Below are positions 15,996-25,642 of a stretch of DNA of 64,000 nt, in pieces. Every line of letters begins with the position of its first letter. The first letter of the stretch is position 1. Position numbers and translations under genes: made by a program. The DNA is from Novosphingobium guangzhouense. Lineage in GTDB: Bacteria > Pseudomonadota > Alphaproteobacteria > Sphingomonadales > Sphingomonadaceae. The DNA is taken from NCBI RefSeq assembly GCF_002896965.1, contig NZ_LYMM01000038.1, positions 1-64,000 of the forward strand. Reading direction: 5' to 3'. Below the pieces are notes generated by a model, which was given only the letters and a program-made list of their open reading frames with translations, searched no databases and had not been told where the DNA came from.

Positions 15996-16910
15996 CTACC
16001 GCCCTTCGTGATCCCCGCGCCCGAAGTCCGGCCGGGCGTCGTCCTGCCCTTCCTCGATGATCGAGCGGCGGATGGCGCGGGTGCGGGCGAAGTGGTCGAA
16101 CAACTGATCGCCGTCGCCGACGCGGATCGCGCGCTGAAGGGCGGTCAGGTCTTCGGTGAAGCGCTGAAGCATCGTCAGCACCGCGTCCTTGTTGGACAGG
16201 AACACGTCGCGCCACATCGTCGGATCGGAGGCGGCGATGCGGGTGAAGTCGCGGAAACCGCCCGCCGAATACTTGATGACTTCGCTTTGCGTCACGTCCT
16301 CAAGGTCGGACGCGGTGCCCACGATGGTGTAGGCGATCAGGTGCGGCAGGTGGCTGGTGACGGCAAGCACAAGGTCGTGATGCTCGGGCGTCATGATCTC
16401 GACGTTGGCGCCCAGCGCTTCCCAGAAGCCGACAAGCTGCGACAGCTTCACCATGTTCACCGTGGCGGGCGGGGTGACGATGCACCAGCGGTTGCGGAAC
16501 AGGTGGGCGAAGCCCGCGTCGGGGCCGGAATTCTCGGTGCCCGCAACCGGGTGCGCGGGGATCACGACATGATCGGGCAGCGCGTCGCCCAACGCTTTGG
16601 CGATGGCCTGCTTGGAAGAGCCCACGTCGCTGACCAGCGCGCTGACGGGCAGGGCATCGCGGACCTGCTCTGCGGCGATGCCCATCGCGCCGGGCGGAAC
16701 GCAGAAGATGACCAGATCGGCGTGGCGCACGGCTTCGCTGGCGGTGGCGCAGACCTGGTCGACAAGCCCGCGCTCTGCGGCGCGTGCGCGGTGTTCGGGT
16801 GAAAGGTCAAAGCCGGTGGTGCGCGCTTGCGGCAGCAATTCGCGCACGGCAAGGCCGATGGAGCCGCCCTGCAGGCCAAGCCCGATGATGGCAATGTTGG
16901 CAAAGCTCAT
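15996..16910 (-). CDS. tyrC: cyclohexadienyl (prephenate/arogenate) dehydrogenase
   Basis: A 304-residue NAD-dependent TyrA-family dehydrogenase of tyrosine biosynthesis. It opens with the Rossmann motif [18 protein letters not shown], followed by [24 protein letters not shown] (the conserved H/S/P substrate loop), [11 protein letters not shown] and [16 protein letters not shown]. It has no ACT or chorismate mutase fusion. It overlaps hisC by 4 bases. In Zymomonas, another sphingomonad, a hisC-type aminotransferase and tyrC are likewise clustered and together make tyrosine and phenylalanine. Confidence 0.93.
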   Translation of the reverse strand: MSFANIAIIGLGLQGGSIGLAVRELLPQARTTGFDLSPEHRARAAERGLVDQVCATASEAVRHADLVIFCVPPGAMGIAAEQVRDALPVSALVSDVGSSKQAIAKALGDALPDHVVIPAHPVAGTENSGPDAGFAHLFRNRWCIVTPPATVNMVKLSQLVGFWEALGANVEIMTPEHHDLVLAVTSHLPHLIAYTIVGTASDLEDVTQSEVIKYSAGGFRDFTRIAASDPTMWRDVFLSNKDAVLTMLQRFTEDLTALQRAIRVGDGDQLFDHFARTRAIRRSIIEEGQDDARPDFGRGDHEGR

Positions 16911-18022
16911 TTCGCGGCTTCCGCCATCTCGCGCAGCGCTGCGGCGATCGCGTCCATGTCGGCGCTCTTGCCGATGGTGATGCGCAGGGCCTGCGGCAGT
17001 CCCTGACCGGGCAGCCAGCGCACGATATAGCCGCGATCCGCCAGGCCCTCGAACGCGGCTTCGGCGCTGAGGGCGCCTTCGAACAGGGTCAGCACGAAGT
17101 TCGCCTGGCTTGGCAGCGGGCGCAGGCCATGGTTGCCCAGAGCCTCCAGCTTGGCGACGAAGCGGTCGCGCTCATCGCGGTTGTGGACGCGGCTGGCCTC
17201 CACGAAGTCGGCATCGGCCAGCGCCGCCTCGGCCATCGCCTGTCCGGTGGAAGAGACGTTGAACGGGCCGCGAATGCGGTTGAGCGTGGCGACGATGCCC
17301 GGCGCGCCGGTGCCCCAGCCGATGCGCTCCCCGGCAAGGCCGAAGATCTTGGAGAAGGTGCGCGTCACCAGCACGTTGTCGTGCGCGGCAGCCAGCGCCA
17401 GCGCGCCGTCGTCATCCTCGGGCGCAACGTATTCGCCGTAGGCCTGATCGAGCACCAGCAGCACGTCCGAAGGCAGGGCCGCGTGCAGGCGCGCGATATC
17501 GCCCTTGGGCAGGTACGATCCGGTTGGGTTGTTGGGGTTGGCGACGAAGACTACGCGGGTCCTGTCGGTCACCAGCGCCAGCAGGGCATCGACGTCGGTG
17601 CCGTAATCGGCATCGGGCGCGACTACCGGGGTGGCGCCGCAGCGGCGCGCGGCGATATCGTAGACCGAAAAGCCGTAGCGCACATAGATCACCTCGTCGC
17701 CGAGGCCCGCGTAGCCCTGAGCGGCAAGGTTGAGCAGTTCGTCCGAGCCCGTGCCCATGACCACGCGCGCCGGATCGATGCCGTGGCGCGCGCCGATGGC
17801 GGTGCGCAAGGCGGTGCTGTCCGGGTCGGGGTAGAGCGCGGGCGCGGCGGCTTTCGCGGCCAGCGCGGCCTCGCTGGTGCCAAGCGGGTTCTCGTTGGCG
17901 GAAAGCTTGATGAGCGGGCGGCCGTCCTTGCCTTTCGACTTGCCCGGTACATAGGCGTGGATCGCCTCGATCCAGGGCTTGGGCGTCGGGGCGGCTTTGC
18001 TGCGGGTTTCGGTTTCGCTCAT
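16907..18022 (-). CDS. hisC: histidinol-phosphate / aromatic aminotransferase
   Basis: A 371-residue class II PLP aminotransferase. Motifs are [12 protein letters not shown] at the N-terminus, [24 protein letters not shown], the PLP-lysine loop [18 protein letters not shown] and a C-terminal [13 protein letters not shown]. It transaminates imidazole-acetol phosphate in histidine synthesis; next to tyrC it probably also serves aromatic amino acids. The start is uncertain: 18022 (MSETETRS) is chosen, with another ATG at 18037; neither has a good ribosome binding site. Confidence 0.9.
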   Translation of the reverse strand: MSETETRSKAAPTPKPWIEAIHAYVPGKSKGKDGRPLIKLSANENPLGTSEAALAAKAAAPALYPDPDSTALRTAIGARHGIDPARVVMGTGSDELLNLAAQGYAGLGDEVIYVRYGFSVYDIAARRCGATPVVAPDADYGTDVDALLALVTDRTRVVFVANPNNPTGSYLPKGDIARLHAALPSDVLLVLDQAYGEYVAPEDDDGALALAAAHDNVLVTRTFSKIFGLAGERIGWGTGAPGIVATLNRIRGPFNVSSTGQAMAEAALADADFVEASRVHNRDERDRFVAKLEALGNHGLRPLPSQANFVLTLFEGALSAEAAFEGLADRGYIVRWLPGQGLPQALRITIGKSADMDAIAAALREMAEAAK

Positions 18023-18064
18023 GACGGCCGGCCCCATAACGCACCATGGCGGCTAATGACAGAG

Positions 18065-18092
18065 TCCGATTGAGCCTCTATTGGGGCTCGGA
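18065..18092 (+). promoter_or_regulatory. hairpin just before the metX start codon
   Basis: GAGCC-TCTATTGG-GGCTC flanked by TCC/GGA pairs ends two bases before the metX ATG and covers the position of any ribosome binding site. It could modulate metX translation. It does not match the SAM-II or SAM/SAH riboswitch patterns I know, so it is listed only as a possible element. Confidence 0.3.
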
Positions 18093-18094
18093 TC

Positions 18095-19216
18095 ATGGCA
18101 ACCGTGCTCAATCCCCCTATCGAGAACCGCCACCTCGACCTCGACATGCCGCTGCTGCTTGACGGCGGGCAGATGCTGCCCTGCGCACGCATAGCCTACG
18201 AGACGTGCGGCACGCTGAACGCGGCCAAGGACAACGCGATCCTGATCTGCCACGCGCTGACGGGCGATCAGCATGTCGTGTCGAACCACCCCAAGACCGG
18301 CAAGCCCGGCTGGTGGGTGCGCATGGTCGGCCCCGGCAAGCCTATCGACACCGACCGTTTCTTCGTGATCTGCGCCAATGTGATCGGATCGTGCATGGGC
18401 TCGACCGGCCCGGCCAGCAACGATCCCGAGGGGCAACCGTGGGGGATGCGCTTCCCGGTCATCACCATCCGCGACATGGTGCGGGGGCACATCGCGGTGC
18501 TGGATTCGCTGGGGATCGACAGTCTCCATGCGCTCGTCGGCGGATCGATGGGCGGGATGCAGGCGCTGAGCCTTGCCGCCAACTTCCCCGAACGCACCCG
18601 CGCGGTGCTGGTGCTGGCCTCGACCGCGCGGCATTCGGCGCAGAACATCGCGTTCCATGAAGTGGGCCGTCAGGCGATCATGGCCGACCCGGAATGGCGC
18701 GATGGCAATTACTATGAAGCCAAGGCATCCGGCGGCAAGGGGCCGGAAAAGGGCCTTTCCGTCGCCCGCATGGCCGCGCACATCACGTATCTTTCGGAAG
18801 CCGGCCTGACCGAGAAGTTCGGCCGCCGCCTGCAGAACCGCGAGGAGAAGACCTTCGGCTTCGACGCGGATTTCCAGATCGAATCGTACCTGCGCTATCA
18901 GGGGCTGTCGTTCACGGACCGCTTCGATGCGAACTCGTACCTCTACATCACCCGCGCGATGGACTATTTCGACCTTGCCGAAGAGCATGGCGGCATGCTG
19001 GCCAATGCCTTTGCAAAGTCGAAGGCGCGCTACTGCCTTGTCAGTTTCGATACCGACTGGCTCTATCCCACGGCGGAATCGCGCAACGTGGTCCACGCGC
19101 TCAACGCGGTGGGCCTGCCGGTGAGCTTCGTGGAACTGTCGGCACCCTTCGGGCACGATTCGTTCCTGCTCGACGTGCCCGCGCTTGATCGCGTGGTGCA
19201 GGGGTTCATCGGATGA
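18095..19216 (+). CDS. metX: homoserine O-acetyltransferase
   Basis: A 373-residue alpha/beta hydrolase of methionine biosynthesis, acylating homoserine. Signatures are [20 protein letters not shown], the nucleophile elbow VGGSMGGMQ (Ser151), SFDTDWLYP (Asp) and [10 protein letters not shown] (His). Length fits MetX. The ATG overlaps nothing upstream, but a hairpin sits directly before it. It begins a three-gene operon with a GNAT gene and metW, all overlapping by 4 bases. Confidence 0.95.
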   Translation: MATVLNPPIENRHLDLDMPLLLDGGQMLPCARIAYETCGTLNAAKDNAILICHALTGDQHVVSNHPKTGKPGWWVRMVGPGKPIDTDRFFVICANVIGSCMGSTGPASNDPEGQPWGMRFPVITIRDMVRGHIAVLDSLGIDSLHALVGGSMGGMQALSLAANFPERTRAVLVLASTARHSAQNIAFHEVGRQAIMADPEWRDGNYYEAKASGGKGPEKGLSVARMAAHITYLSEAGLTEKFGRRLQNREEKTFGFDADFQIESYLRYQGLSFTDRFDANSYLYITRAMDYFDLAEEHGGMLANAFAKSKARYCLVSFDTDWLYPTAESRNVVHALNAVGLPVSFVELSAPFGHDSFLLDVPALDRVVQGFIG

Positions 19217-19647
19217 TCGAGCTTTGCGATGAAAAGAGCCGGCTGGACGTGGCCCGCGTGCATGGCTGGCTGGCCTCCAGCTACTGGACGCCGGGCATCG
19301 CGCGCGAACAGATCGAGCGGCAGATCGCCGGTTCGCACTGTATCGGGGCCTATCACCCCGAGCACGGGCAGGTCGGCTTTGCGCGGATGATCACGGATTA
19401 CGCCAGCTTCGCCTGGCTTGCCGACGTATGGGTGGACGAACCGGCGCGCGGGGGCGGCCTTGGCCGCCGCATGGTGCAGTGGTTCCTCGACCACCCGGAT
19501 TTCGCGACGGTGCGCCGCTTTGCGCTGACCACCGCGGATGCGCATGGGGTTTACGCCGCGCTCGGCTTCACCCCGCTGATGCGGCCCGAACGGCTGATGG
19601 AGCGGCTTTCGCCCCAGTTCGCCGCGCAGTTGCAGGTGGCATCATGA
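19213..19647 (+). CDS. GNAT-family N-acetyltransferase between metX and metW
   Basis: A 144-residue GNAT protein. The acetyl-CoA loop is [18 protein letters not shown] and the C-terminal beta-bulge is [19 protein letters not shown]. It overlaps metX by 4 bases and metW by 4 bases (ATGA), so it is part of the methionine operon. Usually metX and metW are adjacent; an inserted acetyltransferase suggests a linked role, but the substrate is unknown. Confidence 0.85.
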   Translation: MIELCDEKSRLDVARVHGWLASSYWTPGIAREQIERQIAGSHCIGAYHPEHGQVGFARMITDYASFAWLADVWVDEPARGGGLGRRMVQWFLDHPDFATVRRFALTTADAHGVYAALGFTPLMRPERLMERLSPQFAAQLQVAS

Positions 19648-20255
19648 ACGCGGCAATGAAAAGCGGCCTGCGCCCGGACCTTGCGATCATCGCCGAAAAC
19701 GTCGCGGCGGGCTCCAGCGTGCTCGACGTGGGCTGCGGGGACGGCACCTTGATGCAGGCCCTGCGCGATGGTTCGGGCTGCGCCACGCGCGGGATGGAGA
19801 TCGATGCGCTGAACGTGGGCGCCTGCGTGGCCAAGGGCCTCTCGGTGATCCAGGGCGATGCGGACACCGACCTTTCATTCTATCCCGACAACTCGGTGGA
19901 CTACGCGATCCTGTCGCAGACGCTGCAGACGACGATGCGCCCGGATCAGGTGCTGGAAGAACTGCTGCGCATCGGCCGCAAGGCTTTCGTCAGCTTCCCG
20001 AACTTCGCGCACTGGCGGGTGCGCACTTCGCTGTTGTGGAACGGCCGGATGCCGGTGACGCGCCTGCTGCCGATCGCCTGGTATGAAACGCCCAACATCC
20101 ACCACCTGACGGTGAACGACTTCCGCGCATTGCTGCAGGAACGCGGGATCACGGTGGAGGGGCGCTGGTTCCTTTCGGGCGATACCCAGTGCAGCGCGGC
20201 CGCGGCGAACTTCCGCGCCGAGCATGCGGTGTTCCTGCTTTCGCGCGCAGGCTGA
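19644..20255 (+). CDS. metW: MetW, methionine biosynthesis protein
   Basis: A 203-residue SAM-dependent methyltransferase-fold protein: VLDVGCGDGTLMQAL (motif I), DLSFYPDNSVDYAILSQTLQ, FVSFPNFAHWRVR and ETPNIHHLTVNDFRALL, all typical of MetW. MetW works with MetX in homoserine acylation in many proteobacteria. It starts at the ATG overlapping the GNAT stop. The preceding genes support the assignment. Confidence 0.93.
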   Translation: MNAAMKSGLRPDLAIIAENVAAGSSVLDVGCGDGTLMQALRDGSGCATRGMEIDALNVGACVAKGLSVIQGDADTDLSFYPDNSVDYAILSQTLQTTMRPDQVLEELLRIGRKAFVSFPNFAHWRVRTSLLWNGRMPVTRLLPIAWYETPNIHHLTVNDFRALLQERGITVEGRWFLSGDTQCSAAAANFRAEHAVFLLSRAG

Positions 20256-20266
20256 GGGTTCACGAC

Positions 20267-20896
20267 CTAGTTGGGGCGGGCCTTCAGCAGTGCCAGCCCG
20301 AAGCCGATGAAGAACACGCCGGTCACCCGGTTGAACGCCTGCTTGATGGCGGGGCGGCTCAGGTAGCGGGCCAGTCCCCGGCCGCCGAGCGCATAGGCGC
20401 AGTACCATGCCGTCTCGATGACGGTGAAGGTGCCGAACAGGATGGCGAACTGCGGGGCCTTGGGCAGCGCAGGATCGATGAACTGCGGGAAGAAGGCGGC
20501 TGCGAACAGGATCGCCTTGGGGTTGCTGATGGCGATCGCGAAGCCGCCCCGGAACACCGCTGCAGTGGAAGGGGCGGGCGGCAGTTCGTTCACGGTCGGG
20601 TCGAGCGGCGCCACGGGCGAGCGCCACGACTTGATCCCCAGGTACACCAGATAGGCAACGCCCGCATAACGCAGAACCTCGAACGAGCCGGGCAGGGCCA
20701 GCAGCAGCGTCGTCAGCCCGGCGGCGGAGGAGCCCATCAGCACGAAGATGGCGCAAAGGCACCCCGCCATCGCGATCGTGCTGCGCCGCGCGCCCATCTC
20801 GACGCTGCGCGACAGCACGTGGAGCATGTTGGGGCCGGGCGTGCCGGAAACCACGAAGACGGCGGCGACGAACAGCCACCAGGTATGAAGCGTCAC
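20267..20896 (-). CDS. LysE/RhtB-family amino-acid exporter
   Basis: A 209-residue inner-membrane protein with about six membrane segments. The family signature is TPGPNMLHVLSRSVEMGARR near the N-terminus, then GVAYLVYLGIKSWRS, GGFAIAISNPKAILFAAAFFPQF and NRVTGVFFIGFGLALL. These export amino acids or related metabolites such as homoserine or threonine. It converges with metW, with 11 bases between them. The substrate cannot be deduced. Confidence 0.88.
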   Translation of the reverse strand: MTLHTWWLFVAAVFVVSGTPGPNMLHVLSRSVEMGARRSTIAMAGCLCAIFVLMGSSAAGLTTLLLALPGSFEVLRYAGVAYLVYLGIKSWRSPVAPLDPTVNELPPAPSTAAVFRGGFAIAISNPKAILFAAAFFPQFIDPALPKAPQFAILFGTFTVIETAWYCAYALGGRGLARYLSRPAIKQAFNRVTGVFFIGFGLALLKARPN

Positions 20897-21221
20897 GGTG
20901 CGCGGATCCTTGCACGGGCTTGAGTCGGGCGCGGCTTATGCCCGAGGTGCGATCAAGGCAACACCGGTGGCGCAGGCTGCAAGAAAATCGGCGCGCTTTC
21001 GCTTGACCGGCGCGCGCGGGGCTGCGAGGTGCGATTGCCTCTGCCGGGCGCCTCGCCGTGCCTGCAGCTGACAGACCGGCCACGGGCGCGCAGTCGCCCC
21101 CTTTGATGTCGAGCCGGTCGTCCATCCCGTGGAGACGATTCCCGAGCAGGCCGACGGCCGCGCATCCCGTTCGCATTCGGGCGCGCGTCCGGCGACCGTG
21201 ACCCGAATCGACGAGTATGAC
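20897..21221. other. intergenic stretch, no gene seen
   Basis: A GC-rich gap between the divergent exporter and thioesterase genes. It should hold both promoters. I saw no conserved palindrome or small reading frame worth naming. Confidence 0.5.
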
Positions 21222-21974
21222 ATGACCCTGACGACCACCCCCGCCGCCCATGCGGTGCAGCTTATCGACGCCGTCTTCCCCGGCGATACCAACCACCACG
21301 GCACCCTGTTCGGTGGTGTCGCGCTGGCGCACATGGACAAGATCGCCTTCCTTGTCGCCGCCCGCCACGCCCGCGCGCCGTTCGTGACCGCCCGTTCGGA
21401 GCGCATCGACTTCGAGAACCCCGGCCACATCGGCGATCTGATCGAGGCGACCGGCCGGATCACCCGCGTCGGCACGCGTTCAGTCGATGTCGAGGTGGAA
21501 CTGGTGGCCGAAAACCCGCTGACCGGCGAACGGCGCCTCTGCACGCGCGGGCTTTTCGTCCTTGTCGCGCCCAAGGGGCCGGAAACCCGGCTGCCGTTCC
21601 CGCCCATGCCCGAACCCGCACCCGCGCTGGAAACCGGGCGCCTGCACATGGTCGATATGGTGTTCCCGGCGCAGACCAACCACTACGGTTCGCTGTTCGG
21701 CGGCGATGCGCTCAAGATGATGGGCCGTGCGGCGTTCATCGCATCGAGCCGACACATGCGCCGCCCGATGATCATGGGCACGTCGGACCGCATCGATTTC
21801 AAGTCCCCGATCCGCGAGGGCGAGATGATCGAGCTGATTTCCGAAGTCGTCATGGCTGGCACCGATTCGGTGCTCATCCGCGTCGAACTCTGGGCCGAAG
21901 ACCTGATGAACGGCGAGCGCCGCCATTCGGCGACCTCCACCTTCACGATGGTCGTGGTGGACCGGGCGGCCTGA
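21222..21974 (+). CDS. acyl-CoA thioesterase with two hotdog domains
   Basis: A 250-residue protein built from two hotdog domains of the YciA/BACH type. Each has the active-site stretch: FPGDTNHHGTLFGGVALAHMD in the first half and FPAQTNHYGSLFGGDALKMM in the second, followed by RIDFENP and RIDFKSP. It hydrolyses acyl-CoA thioesters in the cytoplasm. The start MTLTTTPAAHAVQ at 21222 is preferred because upstream codons look non-coding. Single-domain forms act as multimers; this one is a tandem duplication. Confidence 0.85.
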   Translation: MTLTTTPAAHAVQLIDAVFPGDTNHHGTLFGGVALAHMDKIAFLVAARHARAPFVTARSERIDFENPGHIGDLIEATGRITRVGTRSVDVEVELVAENPLTGERRLCTRGLFVLVAPKGPETRLPFPPMPEPAPALETGRLHMVDMVFPAQTNHYGSLFGGDALKMMGRAAFIASSRHMRRPMIMGTSDRIDFKSPIREGEMIELISEVVMAGTDSVLIRVELWAEDLMNGERRHSATSTFTMVVVDRAA

Positions 21975-21990
21975 ACCGCCTGATCGGGCC

Positions 21991-22377
21991 TCAGCCCATG
22001 GTGAGCCCGGAATAGATGCCCAGCTTGTTGCCGTCGGGGTCGCGAAGGTAGGCCCCGAAAGCCCCGCGCGCCTGAGGCTTGGCTTCGGGCGCGCCTTCGT
22101 CGGTGCCGCCGCTGGCAAGGCCCGCTTCGTGCCATGCCCTGACCGTGGCCTCGTCCGGCGCGTCGAACAGGATCGTGCCGCCGTTGCCGTGCGTGCAGCT
22201 TTCCCCGTCGCGGGCGGGGCCGAGCAGGAAGCGCACGCCCCCCAGATCCCACATCACGATGGGGTACTGTTCGGGGGTGGAGCAGGGCGCAAGGCCCAGC
22301 GCGCCGAACGTCGCGTCATAGAAGGCGCGGGTCTTCGCAAGATCGTTCGATCCCAGACGGATGGACTTGAGCAGCAC
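21991..22377 (-). CDS. VOC (glyoxalase/bleomycin-resistance fold) family protein
   Basis: A 128-residue VOC-superfamily protein: LLKSIRLGSNDLAKTRAFYD at the start, GVRFLLGP in the middle and AYLRDPDGNKLGIYSG at the end, giving metal-ligand-type His/Glu positions only in part. GTG at 22377 is chosen because a strong purine-rich site (GGGAGAGGAA) precedes it; an earlier start has none. Probable metal-dependent small-molecule enzyme or binding protein; substrate unknown. Confidence 0.8.
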   Translation of the reverse strand: MLLKSIRLGSNDLAKTRAFYDATFGALGLAPCSTPEQYPIVMWDLGGVRFLLGPARDGESCTHGNGGTILFDAPDEATVRAWHEAGLASGGTDEGAPEAKPQARGAFGAYLRDPDGNKLGIYSGLTMG

Positions 22378-22553
22378 GGTTTCCTCTCCCTTTCCGGTTC
22401 GGTGCAAGACTGTCGGCGCGGGCGGCAGGGGTCAACGACAGGCAGGCACAGGCGCGCGACATATCGCGCAACGGATGGAGCGCGGACTTATCCACCTGAT
22501 TCCCGCGTTCGTGAAATGGACGGGGGCGCGCCGTTTCGGCATTCCGAATCGCC

Positions 22554-23225
22554 ATGTGGCACATCTATCAGTTCCCCCTCTGCCCCTTCAGTCGCAAGGT
22601 TCGGCTGCTCATGGCAGAGAAGGGCATCGCGTATGAACTTCAGACCGCGCGACCGTGGGAGGGCGAGGATCGCCTTTTCGCGATGAACCCCGCCGGGCGC
22701 ACGCCGGTGATCCGTGAAACCGACAAGGGCCTTGTCCTGTCGGACAGCCGCGCGATCTGCGAATACTTCGAAGAAACGGTGGACCGGAACCCGCTGATCA
22801 GCGGCACCGCCCAGCAGCGCGCGGAAATCCGCCGCCTGATCGCGATGTTCGACGAGAACTTCTATAACGACGTATCCGGCCCGCTGCTGCTGGAACGGAT
22901 GAAGAAGCGCCTGGTCTTCCGCCAGTCTCCCGATGCCAAGGCGCTGCGCGAATCGATGAAGCTGGCGCACGATTATCTCGACTACATCGATTACCTGATC
23001 GACAACCGCCCCTGGCTGTCGGGCGCAACGATGACGCTGGCGGACCTTGCGGCGGCGGCGCAGCTGTCGGTCGCGGACTATCTTGGCGGTCTCGACTGGT
23101 CGAGCCACGAACAGGCGCGCGGCTGGTATCTGGTGATGAAGTCGCGCCCATCGTTCCGGCCGCTGCTGTCTGAGCGCATGGAAGTGATCCAGCCGCCCAG
23201 CCACTACGCCGAAGTGGACGCCTGA
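22554..23225 (+). CDS. fzlA: GST-superfamily protein, probable FtsZ-binding protein FzlA
   Basis: A 223-residue protein with GST fold. The N-terminal thioredoxin-like domain has FPLCPFSRKVRLLMAEKG and NPAGRTPVI, then LSDSRAICEYFEE, and a helical C-terminal domain with TLADLAAAAQLSVADYLGG. In Caulobacter FzlA, a GST-like protein that binds and curves FtsZ filaments, a Trp near residue 38 is critical; here Trp35 in the ARPWEGED segment occupies a similar place. A general GST is the alternative. Its terminator is shared with the next gene. Confidence 0.65.
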   Translation: MWHIYQFPLCPFSRKVRLLMAEKGIAYELQTARPWEGEDRLFAMNPAGRTPVIRETDKGLVLSDSRAICEYFEETVDRNPLISGTAQQRAEIRRLIAMFDENFYNDVSGPLLLERMKKRLVFRQSPDAKALRESMKLAHDYLDYIDYLIDNRPWLSGATMTLADLAAAAQLSVADYLGGLDWSSHEQARGWYLVMKSRPSFRPLLSERMEVIQPPSHYAEVDA

Positions 23226-23231
23226 TAAACT

Positions 23232-23260
23232 CCGGTCCCCGCGAAGGTCGCAGGGACCGG
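23232..23260. terminator. bidirectional terminator-like hairpin
   Basis: CCGGTCCC / GGGACCGG arms with an inner GCG/CGC pairing, between the converging FzlA-like and nucleotidase genes. Confidence 0.65.
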
Positions 23261-23267
23261 GTTCACA

Positions 23268-25040
23268 TTACTTGTCGAGCCGAACGGCGCGCTCTTCCTT
23301 GGGAACCTGACGCACGGGCACGGCGGCGAGCCACTGCTGGAACGCCTCGTTGTCGATCATGCCGCGCGTGATATCGGTGCCCTGCTTGAAGGTGGCGAAG
23401 CCGTCGCCGCCTTCGGCCAGGAAGTTGACCACGGTGACGCGGTACTTCGCGGCGGGGGCCAGCGGCTTGCCGTTCAGCGTCAGGGCCACCACGCGGCTGC
23501 CCGATGGGCGGCGCATGTCGTAGGAGAACATGAGGCCGGCCGAAGCCGCCAGCGCCTGCTTGTCTCCCGCGTCGTCAAGGCCGTCCTCGATCACGGCGCG
23601 GACTTGCGCGCCGGTCAGCGTCATCGTCACCAGTTCGTTGTTGAACGGCTGCGTGGCGTAGACCTGCCCGAAAGTGACGGTGCCGTCGGGCGCCGGGTCG
23701 ATCGGGGCGCGGATGCCGAAGGGGTTGGTGAAGGCGATCTGCGCGCCCGCCGCCTTGCTGCCCGCCAGCTGCGAATCGGCGATCAGGTTGCCGAGGTCGC
23801 CGCCGGTAGCGCTTTCGCTGCTGCCCTTGGCGGCAGGGCCGGACATCTTGCCGACCGGACGCTGGATCAGCCCTGCGGCATCCTTCACATAGCCCGCGAC
23901 ATAGTCCGCCACGTCCGCGCGCGGCTGGAACTGCGGATAGGCGGTGGTGTTGGGCACGTCGCCCCGGCCGCTGGTATAGCCCGCCGACTGGACGATGACG
24001 TTGTGCGCCTTCTTGGCGATGACCTTGTGAGTGGCGGGATCGATGGTGAGCGTGATGTCGGTCACCAGCTTGCCGTAGACCCCCGCGCTGGTCAGCAGGA
24101 TCGGGGAGCCATCGCCCGACTGGCCGTACTGGCACACGTACTGCCAGTGCGTGTGGCCCGAGACGACAAGGTCGACGCCGGGGTTCAGCCGGTCGAGGAT
24201 GGGCTGGATGTCGCCTGCGAAACCGTCGCACGAATTGGGGTCTTTCGCGGTGGTCTTGCCGCCCTGATGGATCAGCACCACGACGGCGTCGGCGCCCTCT
24301 GCCTTGAGCACGGGGATCGCCTTGTTGATCGCATCGGCCTCGTCACCGAAGGTCAGGCCCTTGACCATGTCGGGCTGGACGAGCGTTGGGATCGACTTGA
24401 GCGAAAGGCCGACGAAGCCGATCGTCACCTTGCGGGCGCCTTCGCCGAAGGTCTTGAGGCCGGTGGCGGGGAACAGCGTCGTACCATCGTCCTTGTAGGT
24501 CGCGGCCGAGAGGTACTTGTAGCTGGCGCCCTTGAACTGTTCCAGCTGGCAGGGCTGGAGGCGCGTGTTCTTATCGCAGCCGCCGTTCTGCAGGCGCTGC
24601 AGCTCCTTCCAGCCGCGATCGAATTCGTGGTTGCCCACCGCGTTGAATTCAAGCCCGATGCGGTTCATCACGCCGACGGCCGGTTCATCAAGGTGGAGCG
24701 AGGACGCCAGCTGCGATGCGCTGGTCAGGTCGCCCGCCGCGACCACGACATTGTTGGGATGCGCGGCCTTCAGCGAATCGACCGCCGAGGCCAGCCATGC
24801 GCCGCCGCCTGCTGGCACGGGGATGGTCTTGCCGTCAGGTCCGGGCGCTTCGACCGCAGCCTTGGGCGGTTCCAGCGCGCCGTGGAAATCGTTGATGGCG
24901 ATGATGCCCACTTCCACCGGGCTGACCGCCGCAACCGGCGCTCCCGGACGGGTGGCCTGCGGTGCGGCGCAGGCGGCAGTGAAGGCGACAAGTGCAATGG
25001 GGGCGAGTCGCGGCAGCGCGCGTAGACGGGGGGAAGTCAT
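23268..25040 (-). CDS. 5'-nucleotidase/UshA-type metallophosphatase, lipoprotein
   Basis: A 590-residue secreted enzyme. The N-terminus (RLAPIALVAFTAACAAP) is a lipoprotein-type signal with Cys24 as likely lipid site, although Thr at -3 is less usual. The metallophosphatase domain shows IIAINDFHGALEPP, GDLTSASQL, VGNHEFDRGW and VVSGHTHWQY (metal ligands). The C-terminal 5'-nucleotidase domain includes ESATGGDLGNLIADSQL and FTNPFGIRAP. It releases phosphate and nucleosides from nucleotides in the periplasm. Confidence 0.88.
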   Translation of the reverse strand: MTSPRLRALPRLAPIALVAFTAACAAPQATRPGAPVAAVSPVEVGIIAINDFHGALEPPKAAVEAPGPDGKTIPVPAGGGAWLASAVDSLKAAHPNNVVVAAGDLTSASQLASSLHLDEPAVGVMNRIGLEFNAVGNHEFDRGWKELQRLQNGGCDKNTRLQPCQLEQFKGASYKYLSAATYKDDGTTLFPATGLKTFGEGARKVTIGFVGLSLKSIPTLVQPDMVKGLTFGDEADAINKAIPVLKAEGADAVVVLIHQGGKTTAKDPNSCDGFAGDIQPILDRLNPGVDLVVSGHTHWQYVCQYGQSGDGSPILLTSAGVYGKLVTDITLTIDPATHKVIAKKAHNVIVQSAGYTSGRGDVPNTTAYPQFQPRADVADYVAGYVKDAAGLIQRPVGKMSGPAAKGSSESATGGDLGNLIADSQLAGSKAAGAQIAFTNPFGIRAPIDPAPDGTVTFGQVYATQPFNNELVTMTLTGAQVRAVIEDGLDDAGDKQALAASAGLMFSYDMRRPSGSRVVALTLNGKPLAPAAKYRVTVVNFLAEGGDGFATFKQGTDITRGMIDNEAFQQWLAAVPVRQVPKEERAVRLDK

Positions 25041-25108
25041 GGCGCGGCTCTATCGCAATGAAACGTTGCAGACCAAGGACCAATTTCGCCGACGGCCCGT
25101 GCTGCTTT

Positions 25109-25510
25109 TCAGCGCACCTGTTCTTCCAGCGCGTGCATGTCATCGTCCGAAAGGCCGAAATGGTGGCCGACCTCGTGGATCACCACATGCGTGACAAGGT
25201 CTTCAAGGTCCACGCCGGTCTCGCACCATTCGGCCAGCAGCGGCTGGCGATAAAGCATGATGCGCGGCGGCAGGTCGCCCGAAAGCCAGATCGATTCGCT
25301 GTCCATCGGGCGGCCATGGTAAAGACCCGTCAGTTCCCACGCGTCCTCGATGCCCATGTCGTGAAGCACCTCGGCATCCGCGAATTCCTCGATATGGACG
25401 GTGATGCCTTCAAGGTGCCGGGCGAAGGGCTGGGGGATGCGCGCGAAGGCAGCATGGGCCAGCGCCTCGAATTCGGCGGCGGACGGGGGAGGGCCGAATC
25501 TGCGGGTCAT
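25109..25510 (-). CDS. small zincin-like metallopeptidase
   Basis: A 133-residue cytoplasmic protein of the DUF1025/zincin-like family. The zinc site is VVIHEVGHHFGLSDDDMHALE (HExxH plus a downstream acidic segment), preceded by the family block SIWLSGDLPPRIMLYRQPLL. This family is widely conserved in alphaproteobacteria; a protease function is assumed but substrates are not known. It sits divergent from nagZ, upstream of the nucleotidase on the same strand. Confidence 0.85.
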   Translation of the reverse strand: MTRRFGPPPSAAEFEALAHAAFARIPQPFARHLEGITVHIEEFADAEVLHDMGIEDAWELTGLYHGRPMDSESIWLSGDLPPRIMLYRQPLLAEWCETGVDLEDLVTHVVIHEVGHHFGLSDDDMHALEEQVR

Positions 25511-25642
25511 GCGCGGGTTGTGGCAGGTATTGGCGCGCGGCGTAAGTCATGGTGGCGGGAATGGCCCGCCGCATAGCGCCATCCACACCTTCGCCCCCCG
25601 CCTTCCTTGCGAAAGCGGCGCCATTCTGCGACCAAAACGCCC

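Noticed and set aside
15546-16802. Rightward frame antisense to tyrC and transglutaminase
   Set aside because: Mirrors the codon pattern of the real leftward genes and has no domain.
18040-18094. SAM-II or SAM/SAH riboswitch before metX
   Set aside because: The leader is about 55 bases after the divergent hisC start and lacks the conserved loop sequences I know for these riboswitches; only a hairpin is listed.
23604-25025. 473-residue rightward frame antisense to the nucleotidase
   Set aside because: The leftward frame carries signal peptide and all metallophosphatase motifs; the rightward one has none.
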